Origin: Hyperoplus lanceolatus
Lineage: Eukaryota; Chordata; Actinopteri; Uranoscopiformes; Ammodytidae
DNA: 64,000 nt
NCBI GenBank assembly: GCA_026929865.2
Contig: CM049397.1
Span: 4,224,001 to 4,288,000, forward strand
Direction: 5' to 3'
Below are positions 55,741-64,000 of the stretch, in pieces. The notes beneath the pieces are model-generated. The model was given only the letters and a program-made list of their open reading frames with translations, was not told where the DNA came from and did no database searches. The position numbers and the translations under genes are program-made. The stretch's first letter is position 1; each line of letters begins with the position of its first letter.

Positions 55741-56620
55741 GTTACACAGGAGGACCTGGCGGCCACAAGAAGCCACTCCCAATTAACTGCCATATAAACC
55801 TTATACAATAATGTTTTTTTTACTTTTTTTTTTATAAACCATTCACCCCACTTGTGCTCTGTACATACATATTTAATATTAGTTGATTTTCATTTGCTTT
55901 TAATGCTTAAAATGATTGTTTTTGTGTCAAAGTCAGTATTTTTTTCCCCCTAAAAACTAAGAAAATGATTTTTTTTTTATATATTAGATGCAGAGTTGAT
56001 TTTTTTAGGTGGAATAACTAGAGTCTAGGGCATATGAATGATTTACACACAAAAAACATTTGAGGCATGTTTAGTTTTTGCGCATGCTCAGATGCAAATA
56101 AATTGTTACACAGGAGGACCTGGCGGCCACAAGAAGCCACTCCCAATTAACTGCCATATAAACCTTATACAATAATGTTTTTTTTTACTTTTTTTTTATA
56201 AACCATTCACCCCACTTGTGCTCTGTACATACATATTTAATATTAGTTGATTTTCATTTGCTTTTAATGCTTAAAATGATTGTTTTTGTGTCAAAGTCAG
56301 TATTTTTTTCCCCCTAAAAACTAAGAAAATGATTTTTTTTATATATATATTAGATGCAGAGTTGATTTTTTTAGGTGGAATAACTAGAGTCTAGGGCATA
56401 TGAATGATTTACACACAAAAAACATTTGAGGCATGTTTAGTTTTTGCGCATGCTCAGATGCAAATAAATTGTTACACAGGAGGACCTGGCGGCCACAAGA
56501 AGCCACTCCCAATTAACTGCCATATAAACCTTATACAATAATGTTTTTTTTTACTTTTTTTTTTATGAACCATTTACCCCACTTGTGCTCTGTACATACA
56601 TATTTGATATTCGTTTATTA
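55741..56620 (+). repeat. About 363-bp tandem repeat, 2.4 units
   Basis: Units begin at about 55741, 56103 and 56469 with TTACACAGGAGGACCTGGCG. The first two full units are almost identical; the third is shortened. Confidence 0.9.
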
Positions 56621-56877
56621 TTCATTGTTTTTAACCCTTTTCAGGCTAGTTTTTGTGATGAAATTACACTTTTTTATATACAAAAATAATAATAACTGAA
56701 ACACTTTTCATACGATAGATGCACGGTGGATTTTTTTGTGTGGCTGTTTACGAGATAGGATCTATTAATGATCAAAGAAAAGATTGACATTCAAGCATTT
56801 TTAGTTTTTGAGAAACAACAACATTTATATCACAAAAAACATAAATCGAACAGTAGAACAGGCTAGAATAGATATAT

Positions 56878-56949
56878 ATATGCAGCTAAAAGGTGCTATT
56901 TTGGGGCTTTCAGGTGGCTGCTCACCCAAAAGTTCACTGACACTCCCAA

Positions 56950-57020
<71 letters not shown>

Positions 57021-57279
57021 TGAGTGAGTGTGTGAGTGAGTGGGTGTATGTGCGCGTTTGTGTGTGAGCATGAGTGAGTGTGTGTGTGTTTGAGAGAAAG
57101 AGAGAGCGAGAGAGAGAAAAAGACATTCAATGGAAGAGGAACACACTTCGCTGGCAATTTTTGAAAATGTGTCTGTGACATTGGTAATGCTTGGCCATGC
57201 TGTAAATGAGCCGTGTGCCCTACACCCATACTTAAAACATTGGTCAACCGAACATAAGAACAGGCTAACAATTTATATT

Positions 57280-57324
<45 letters not shown>

Positions 57325-57563
57325 TGAGCGAAAATGAGCGTTGTGCACTTTACCCATACTTAAAACTTTGATCGGTGTTGCACCTGTGTAAACAAACCCA
57401 GACTTTTGTTTTTTGTTTTCACTTCATCGGCATCTTTATAGCCTGCAAGATGAAGGAGTGTGCATCACTTCAAAGAGAATGTAAGAAGGATTTTGCATGA
57501 ATGGCGTAATTATGCACACACACACACACAGACACACACACACACAGACACACACACACACAG

Positions 57564-57595
<32 letters not shown>

Positions 57596-57690
57596 GGGAG
57601 TGTAAGTGAGCTTTTGTGCATGCTGGGTGAGCAGCCACCTGAAAGCCCCAAAATAGCACCTTTTAGCTGCATATATATGGAAGCACACAA
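56878..57690. repeat. Inverted repeat with (GT)n/(CA)n microsatellites
   Basis: 56878-56960 (GCAGCTAAAAGGTGCTATTT onward) is inverted at about 57590-57675. Between the arms are a (GT)n run at 56953-57010, a second at 57283-57322 and a (CA)n run at 57514-57590. The long Cys-Val or Thr-His frames here are microsatellite artefacts. Confidence 0.88.
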
Positions 57691-59019
57691 AGACACACAC
57701 ATACGCACACACAATAATTTCACAACAAACACACAGACACAACCCTTAGGTATCCATATGGACCCTAACCTTTCATGTGTTGCTCATTTTTTTTATGTTT
57801 AGGTCTGCAACTCTAAAAAATTACAAAAATTATAAAAAATCATGTGTTTTTCTTGTTTTGTTTTAGGGAGCATTTTGACTTATCAGTAAAAGGTGAAGTA
57901 AATGAATAATTCAGCTAAGTGGGGGTAAAAAGTGTAATTTTGGTGTCTTAAGTTTGGGATGCATGCCTAATATCATCACATTTACATATGTCTGTCAACA
58001 AGGCTATGGTTTGAAAAAGATAAGTTTTTACAGATTTTAATGCTTTCAAATTGAGCCATTTTTTACATACAAGTTTGGGTGTTTTAAGTTTGGCTGTCTG
58101 TACACACACACACAAACCATAATTTCTCAATATCTACATATACACCACACACTGGTATCCCTACCAACACATCAACACCATTTAGGTTGAAATATTTTTT
58201 GGCATTGACCTTTGGGGGGCAACACTATTGCAGGACTGACAACCAGGAAAATAGCCTGTCATTCAAGCCCATGTAAAATATACCTAAAGGGCACCAACTA
58301 GTAGTTGGGGTGAAAATCACAAATTTTGATGCCTTTTGTCAAGGATGAAAGCACAAAATAATAGAAACATATATTTTATGCTGGTTTGTCAGCACGATCA
58401 AATTTGGAAAAAACGGCCGTTTTGAATGGAAGTGAATGACGGCAGAAAATGGTGCCAGGTCCTCCTGTGTAACAAAAAAATGTCCTGCCTTTATTATAGG
58501 TGCTATGAAGTTGCTGAGTAGAAATTCAGAAAGTATCTTCATAAAAATTAACCCTGGCCAAAATGTATTAGGCTAACATAAGCACAGCCAAAGTTATTCA
58601 AAAAACAAACCAAAAAAAAAGGCCAAATGGCAGAAAATGGTCCCAGGGTGGCATGAGGGTTAAATAAAACTTCATATGCACTGATTGCTTGTTCCTTCTT
58701 GATTCCACTTATTATATTATATAGAAAAACCTCGGTGTTTTGGTACCCTAATAGTATATTGTTGCCCTGAGGCAACAAACCCAAATCTGGTGGAGGGGGT
58801 CGGGGGGGACACATTTTTTGATTGATATATTATCAGGGACCCCCAAGCTCCCAAAAACTAGGGTGAAGTATTTTTTTCCTCCAAAAATAAAACGTCATGC
58901 CATAGAGCAGTGGTTCCCAACCTTTTTTCCCTGAGGACCCCCGTGCCAGGGTCCAAGACAAGCAAGGCCCCCCCAACCATAACTCCGACCCACATACACA
59001 CAATAAAAGAATAGAGTGA

Positions 59020-59442
59020 TTAATAACTTTTATTTGCAAAAAAAATAAACAGGTACTGATTTACACAGAGCTCCGTGGCTCTGTGTAAATCAGTATCTGC
59101 TTTTTCAAAAGCTTTTCTGATGTCCGTGGATCTTCTGGATTGTGCCAATTGCTTCTTTCTCTCAAAATATTCTCGACTTTCACCAATAGTCTCGGGGTGT
59201 TTGGTCTCCTGCTGTCGTTTCAGTTTGCATGGTTTCAAGCTTTGATTAGCTAGCTTCTCGCCACAAATGACGCATTCTGGCCGAAAACTGTCCTGTCCTT
59301 CCATAAAACCAAAATCGATGTATCTCTGGAGATATTGCTTTGTTTTCATCTTTGGTACAGACGAACCATCTGTACATTTACGTTTCACAGACATTTTTTT
59401 TTCTGTGTAAAGTGAGGCTGACCGCAGCGAAACAATCAGCAT
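59020..59442 (-). pseudogene. hAT (ZBED-like) transposase N-terminal fragment
   Basis: The minus-strand frame contains YLQRYIDFGF and then a BED finger: CVICGEKLANQSLKPCKLKR with a histidine-containing end (ETKHPE), followed by YFERKKQL. This is the style of the ZBED5/SCAND3-related hAT transposases. The catalytic domain is missing, so the copy is internally deleted. An earlier in-frame ATG at 59442 exists, but the ATG at 59394 (MSVKRKCTDG) fits the family start better. Confidence 0.75.
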
Positions 59443-59599
59443 TGCCCGCCACCCACAAGCCGACCGGAAGGTTGCTTACGCAAGTTCAGGGGTCATATAA
59501 TAATGAATTTAAATGTGGACCAATAATGTTTTAATTAGCATTAAACATCGTTTTGATTATCCAATTGGATGTTATTGGGGTTTTATGAATTTAATGTTT

Positions 59600-59862
59600 G
59601 GGCGACTGTGGCTCAGTTGGTTGAGCGGGTCGGCCGATGATCAAAGGGTTGGAGGTTCGATCCCCGCCCTGCCACCTGTGTCATAGTTGTTGTGTCCTTG
59701 GGCAAGACACTTCACCCACCTTGCCTCGTGTGAATGTTGATAGTTAGCCTGCTATCGGTGTATGAATGTGTGTGTGAATGGTAACGTGTAAATGGGAACA
59801 GGTCTCCCTTGCAAAAGAGTCATCGGACTCAATGGGATATACCTGTATAAATAAAGGTTAAA
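59600..59862 (+). mobile_element. tRNA-derived SINE
   Basis: The head has A-box TGGCTCAGTTGG (59609-59620) and B-box GGTTCGATCCC (59654-59664), as in RNA polymerase III promoters, followed by a tRNA-unrelated body (CCTTGGGCAAGACACTTCAC) and a tail ATAAATAAAGGTTAAAAAAA. It is nested in the hAT element. Confidence 0.85.
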
Positions 59863-60298
59863 AAAAAAATTGCAATTTTTTTTTTTTTTTTTTCACAAGT
59901 CACAACCTCAGCACAGACAAACTTGTGCGCCCCCCTTGCGATCTCTGGCGCCCCCTGCTGGGGGGCGCGGACCCCAGGTTGGGAACCACTGCCATAGAGG
60001 GTTAAATTAAATTTTTAACCCTCCTGTTATGTTCATTTGTCAGGAACAGCAATGGTGTTCCGGGTCAATTTGACCCGGGGCATGTTTAAATCTCCAAAAG
60101 ATGTCCTAAACCAAAAAGAATCCTAACAAGCAGTGTGAACATGTTATTACCAACTCCATTACTAACTATTCTATCAATATTTAGTGCAATGTGGTGTTCC
60201 TTACCTCTAGCAGGCAATGGTTCAATAAGGATAAATCACTCGTTTTTCATTAAAAAAAATACATGTTCAAACTTTTTTTGTAATGTTTCACCACTTTA

Positions 60299-61311
60299 TT
60301 ACTTTTGAAACACTGGAGAAAATGTGAAAAGTCTCCAGAGACATTGCGGCTTGAAATATAGCCCTGCCTGCCTCTGCATCCCACAGACTTGCTGTTGATT
60401 CATCCTTCGACCCCAGCCAGGATGAGGAGCCCCAAATACGCATCTAAATGTGTTTTGTCCAGCTCCTTCCACTTTTCCCCAAAAACACACCTCCCTTCTA
60501 GGATTAGTCATTTCCAGAATGATTTTCTGTATTGAATCTGGCATGACCAGCTCAAAAGCTGACTTGATGTCAGTCACACGAGTCAGTGCCATCCTAGTGG
60601 GCCCTGGCACTGAAACTCGAAAAATTAGAATATGCAAAAGTTCATTTATTTCAGTAATTTGACTCAAAAGGTGAAACTAATATAGTATATAGACCCATTA
60701 CATGAAAGGTGAGATATTCAAAGCCTTTATTTGTTATAATTTAGATTATTATGATTTACACAGCTTATGAAAACACCAAATTTAAAATCTCTGAAAATTT
60801 GAATATTACATGAAATCAATAAAAAAAGGGATTTTTAATACAGAAATATCAGCCCTCTATAAAGTATAATCATGCATGTGTACTCAGTACTTGGTTTGGG
60901 TCCATTCTGCATGACTTATTGCCTCAATTCCAATTCATTTTCAATGATATTCTAATTATATGAGTTTCACCTGTATGTTTTCTGCAGACGCATATTTGGG
61001 GATGAATTTCACAATTTTTTGACATGAATGTCTTGCTTGGAGGAATAGGAATAGCAATTCCCTCATCTGGTTCAAATTCAGAATCAGTAGAATCAGAATT
61101 TAGCTCAAGATACATCCTCCTCTATTTCACTGTCATGATCAATGATGACTTCCAGAGCCTCCTGGACTGTCATCCTTTTGTTCTGCTGCTCATTGTGTAA
61201 AGGTCTGCCTGACAGAGTGGAATGTTGGTAGGACTCCCATGCAGAGAATATTTTATATGTGTTGCCCCTCCCCTGTTGAGTGTCCACTGAATGTGGGTGG
61301 AGTTTTCCCAA
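60299..61311 (-). pseudogene. piggyBac transposase N-terminal fragments
   Basis: From 61311 downward come MTVQEALEVIIDHDSEIEED and then LELNSDSTDSEFEPDEG, the acidic N-terminus of piggyBac transposases. After a 360-bp MITE the frame 60600-60299 has VTDIKSAFELVMPDSIQKII and LEMTN, the start of the core domain, with frameshifts after it. The catalytic aspartates are not included, so this copy lacks a functional enzyme. Confidence 0.7.
60611..60972. mobile_element. Non-autonomous DNA element (MITE)
   Basis: The inverted ends TGAAACTCGAAAAATTAGAAT and ATTCTAATTATATGAGTTTCA mark a 360-bp element that interrupts the piggyBac fragment. It resembles a frequent Tc1-like MITE of fish. Its TSD is not clear. 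Confidence 0.65.
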
Positions 61312-61344
61312 GGGAACATAAATGGTTCAAAAGTCATAACACTT

Positions 61345-61418
61345 GCAACTGTGTGTGTTTGTGTGTGTGTTTGTTTGTGTGTGTGTGTGGGTGTGTGTAT
61401 GTGTGTGTGTGTGTGAGA
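61345..61418 (+). repeat. (GT)n microsatellite
   Basis: An imperfect GT repeat with TTTG and GGTG interruptions. Confidence 0.9.
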
Positions 61419-61780
61419 TTTGGGTGAAATATGTCTCACAGTTGTAAAGAAAGAAATAGTCTTACATTTCTGACACCCTTTTACCTCCAGTTTTACTGCC
61501 GGGTCAAATTGACCCGAACAGTATCTATGTGATATAAACATGCAGGGGGTGGTTGCACATGTGTGAGATGAACTATTTTCATATTATATGTTGATTGCCC
61601 TAATTAAGGCAAGCAGAAGAAGTTTCATACTGAAAAAATACTTTTAACTATTTTTCCTAGATCTTCAAACTTTGAAACGGGTCAATTTGACCCGGAACAT
61701 AACAGGAGGGTTAACATGGAAATTGTCGAAATTTGATTTGTTTTGTCATGGTTTTTCATATGAACTTATTGAGTATATTT

Positions 61781-62607
61781 TAGGGCCCGACCAATATATC
61801 GGCCGGCCGATTTAATCGGCCAATTATAGCACATCCCCAAAAATCGGCAAAATGGCCGCCGATTTAAAAAAAAAAAAAAAATGTATTCCAGCAATGTTGA
61901 GTGAGATGCATTGCTGCCCCGGAGGTAGCCTTATAGCATATTAACAGCAGCAGCAGGTGTGTTGTAATACATTAGATTAATTCACACTTGACAGTTCCCC
62001 CTGACACCAATGGCAGAGTCATTGGTCATTTCTTGACTGTTAATAGTAGTTGATATTACTATAGTTATTATATAGAATTTATATAGTGCTTTATTGGAGG
62101 TCATTCAAAGACACTTTACATCAAACATATAGAAAATCATACTTATAGAAAAAGAAAAGAAAATACAGACAAATTAAAGATAAGGTTTGGAGTTGAGTCC
62201 GGTGTAATTATGCTTTCTTAAAGAGGTGAGTTTTGAGTTGACTTTTGAATGAGTTTATTTAGTCTGAGATGCTGATGTTTGGAGGGAGGGAGTTCCAAAG
62301 GGTTGGGTGCAGTTACATAAAATGCTTAATGTTCTGAGTTTAAAAATGCGTGATGACACTTTAGACATATTTGTAACACTTTATTTATTTTTTTAGATAA
62401 TGCATATTTCAATAAATAAAAATGTCCTGTACACTTATTGACAGTAAAAAATATTTATATATATTTTAGGGTTCAAAAAAGTTAATTTTTTCAATATATA
62501 TTTATGGGATTAAAAAAAATAAAAATCGTCCGATTTAATCGTTATCGTAATTTTTCTCATAAAATAATCGGCATCGGCACCCAAAAATCCATATCGGTCG
62601 GGCCCTA
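61781..62607. mobile_element. hAT MITE with 8-bp TSD
   Basis: The ends are TAGGGCCCGACCAATATATC and its inverse GGTCGGGCCCTA; the duplication GTATATTT is exact (61773-61780 and 62608-62615). It is 827 bp, without a transposase. Confidence 0.93.
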
Positions 62608-62615
62608 GTATATTT

Positions 62616-63202
62616 GACTGTTTTAATGTATATTGTTTAATGTATAATTGATTGTTCACTACCGAAACAATGAAATTCATTATCGATATGCTTTTTTCAT
62701 TACCGCAATGTATAGTATATGATGATTTATTTTAATTATTTTAATAAACTACAACTAAAATGGTCAGACCCTTTAACCTTTGTTTAAAGTATTTTTTAAA
62801 TGTCATGCTATCAAACAAAATCACAATGAAAATTGACTTGGAAAAGTGTGAACAGGTTACAGTGATGAGATAAATGATTCTATAAAAATGTATTTTTGTT
62901 AAAATAAATTCATATTCTGGGATAAATCCACTGCCATTTAATAGCTTGACATCGAAAATAGGAGAAAAAAAATTGTTTTGATGCTCAATTTTTCTAATTG
63001 AAAATGTGTTACGGTAATGAATTTATTTTCTCATATTCGGTATAAAAATGTCTGAAAAAGCCTCAAAAATGTGCCCATGGTCAACAATTTTAAGTGACAT
63101 AGTTAAATTAGATCCAGTTTGATATAAAGGAAGTCAATTTTGGGTGCAATTGGCTTTTTGTTTTTGTTGCTATGATTTGGACCATGTTCATGAGAATCAC
63201 CC
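62616..63202 (+). other. 3' terminal part of the second Sola-like element
   Basis: It carries CATTACCGCAATG (62698-62710), GTTACGGTAATGAA (63008-63021) and the terminal GAGAATCACCC. A TSD partner for AAAT (63203-63206) could not be found on the left. Confidence 0.55.
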
Positions 63203-64000
63203 AAATGTCTTTCATGTTCCTGTGTGATTATTACTTTGATACAATGAAGGGATTGTTGTGTTTGTTTTATTTTTGTCATGCGCCCTCTGCTGGCCGTTTT
63301 TGCGGATGTACTGTTTTTTTTCCATAAACAATTTTTATTGATTTATTTTTTGTTTTCAAACAAACATCTAACATTTATAACCCCCACACACCCCAAACAA
63401 TCATTGGACATTCAAGAGGCCCTATTATGCTTTTTCAACTTTTATGACCTATAAACGTTGTTCTAAAGATTTATAGTCATGTTTAACCATACTGAAGTGT
63501 CAAGTAATGACTTACATGCATTTAGACGTATTCCCTGCTGACCATCTGGGGTGGCTGTGCAGAGCTAAACACTAGGGCAGCCGGTCATGATTCACTTGTT
63601 CAAATTTCCGGGATTTATTAAGTAGAGAATCCGGATTTTTCCATGTATGGTAATGCTGCAACGTGCTCAGGCACGCTCCGGCCATGCCCCCACCTGCCTG
63701 CTCAAATCTGCCCATGCGCAGCTAAAAGTGTTCCGGAAGGAAGGTAACCAATCACAATGGAGTGGGGTTTGCAGGAGGGGGGCGGGGGGTGGAGAAGCAC
63801 AAAGCAGAGTGTGGACAGAGAATGCTGAAAACACTGAGATGAGAGGAAGAGCTTCCCGAAAATCTACATGGTTCTTTGTGCTGTGATTCTTGTCAGGTTG
63901 CTCTATAGGAGTCATAAATGAGAAATTAAGACCAGAAAAGTAGTATAACAGGAGATCTTTAATAAAATCATGTAAGGAACGCCGCCTGTGCAATTGCTTG
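63203..64000. other. Right edge, no gene identified
   Basis: At about 63415 AGAGGCCCTATTATGCTTTT resembles the end of a hAT-like element that runs off the window. Overlapping short frames at 63647-63993 have no domain. Confidence 0.35.

Larger units (their letters stand above)
55717..58659. mobile_element. Non-coding TTAA element with internal repeats
   Basis: The ends CCCTTGTGCCACCCT and AGGGTGGCATGAGGG are inverted and each is flanked by TTAA (55713-55716 and 58660-58663). Further inside, GTTACACAGGAGGACCTGG (about 55740) is mirrored by CCAGGTCCTCCTGTGTAAC (about 58453). It is piggyBac-like by its target site, carries no transposase, and lies in the 3' flank of the piggyBac gene. Confidence 0.82.
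58908..59991 (-). mobile_element. hAT element in the right piggyBac TIR, with 8-bp TSD
   Basis: The ends are CAGTGGTTCCCAACCT and AGGTTGGGAACCACTG, with the duplication CCATAGAG (58900-58907 and 59992-59999). It carries the start of a BED-type transposase on the minus strand and a nested SINE. Confidence 0.93.
50196..60001 (+). mobile_element. piggyBac element with TTAA TSDs, heavily nested
   Basis: The ends are CCCTCTATGG at 50196 and CCATAGAGGG ending at 60001, each flanked by TTAA (50192-50195 and 60002-60005). After removal of nested insertions the next terminal part is CATGGTGCTGCCCTCAGGCAAC on the left and TTGCCCTGAGGCAAC on the right. The transposase is on the plus strand. The element holds at least seven later insertions and is 9.8 kb long now. 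Confidence 0.85.
60019..61710 (-). mobile_element. Second piggyBac element with TTAA TSDs
   Basis: The inverted ends are CCCTCCTGTTATGTTC and GAACATAACAGGAGGG, each flanked by TTAA (60015-60018 and 61711-61714). The palindromic GGGTCAATTTGACCCG lies near both ends. It is only ten bases away from the TTAA of the first piggyBac element. It is internally deleted. Confidence 0.88.
47764..63202 (+). mobile_element. Second Sola-like transposon, decayed and interrupted
   Basis: It is related to 10646-15431. Its transposase pseudogene lies at 47764-49957. The 3' end is found only after a series of nested insertions: GTTCATGAGAATCACCC ends at 63202, matching the inverted end of the first element with one or two differences, and the subterminal motif recurs at 62698-62709 and 63008-63021. 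The 5' end could not be found, so the left boundary given is only the start of the coding part. Confidence 0.6.

Noticed and set aside
55741..56470. Paired LTRs
   Set aside because: The copies are directly adjacent tandem units with a third partial unit, not terminal repeats around an interior.
56808..57740. Long Cys-Val, Thr-His and Ser-Leu rich open frames on both strands
   Set aside because: They are translations of (GT)n and (CA)n microsatellites; no protein domain.
59600..59680. Possible functional tRNA gene
   Set aside because: A and B boxes are present, but the tRNA fold is not complete and the sequence continues into a SINE body with an A-rich tail.
63647..63993. Overlapping short frames on both strands at the right edge
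   Set aside because: No domain, and the sequence seems part of an incomplete interspersed repeat.

Overview
The window looks like accessory DNA of a ray-finned (teleost) fish. This is inferred from the mix of elements: RTE/Rex3-type and L2/CR1-type LINEs, a DIRS1-type tyrosine-recombinase retroelement, a Penelope-like element, BEL/Pao remnants, Tc1, piggyBac, many hAT elements and tRNA-derived SINEs. There are no bacterial signals, and no complete host gene could be established. Nearly every coding stretch is of transposon origin, and most are broken by frameshifts or stops.

Layout. 0.4-0.85 kb: 3' end of a Tc1 transposon. 1.7-2.3 kb: a 44-bp perfect palindrome and a MADF-domain remnant of a PIF/Harbinger element. 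2.9-6.3 kb: a minus-strand LINE with a 2A-like NPGP motif before its endonuclease. 6.45-9.43 kb: a nearly complete hAT. 9.56-10.0 kb: a 26-bp minisatellite. 10.07-15.83 kb: an endogenous-retrovirus remnant on the minus strand, split by a 4.8-kb DNA transposon (Sola-like, by inference) with a multi-exon transposase gene. 17-22.6 kb: MITEs and dispersed repeats. 22.65-26.35 kb: BEL/Pao pieces around a Penelope-like element that carries an SGNH-hydrolase domain. 28.2-29.1 kb: unidentified minus-strand exons. 31.3-37.3 kb: a DIRS element with both terminal repeats and its internal complementary region. 37.4-40.6 kb: an RTE LINE bounded by a 14-bp target duplication. 41.7-42.8 kb: a possible exon pair split by a hAT MITE. 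43.3-46.1 kb: a 5'-truncated LINE with a long open RT frame. 46.3-47.15 kb: a large inverted repeat. 47.8-63.2 kb: a decayed second relative of the Sola-like transposon whose 3' part was hit repeatedly.

The nest at 47.8-63.2 kb can be read as a history. A piggyBac element (TTAA duplications, 50196-60001) went into the 3' part of the second Sola-like element. hAT elements then entered both of its terminal inverted repeats at the mirror-image site, and two hAT MITEs entered its transposase gene. A second TTAA element lies in its 3' flank, SINEs lie inside two of the hATs, another piggyBac sits next to it, and a further hAT MITE follows. Eight hAT insertions in the window keep exact 8-bp target duplications.

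The genes do not form a pathway; the shared theme is self-mobilisation and later decay. All family names come from recognised motifs, not from a database search. 'Sola-like' rests only on a 4-bp target duplication and the DDE-type layout.
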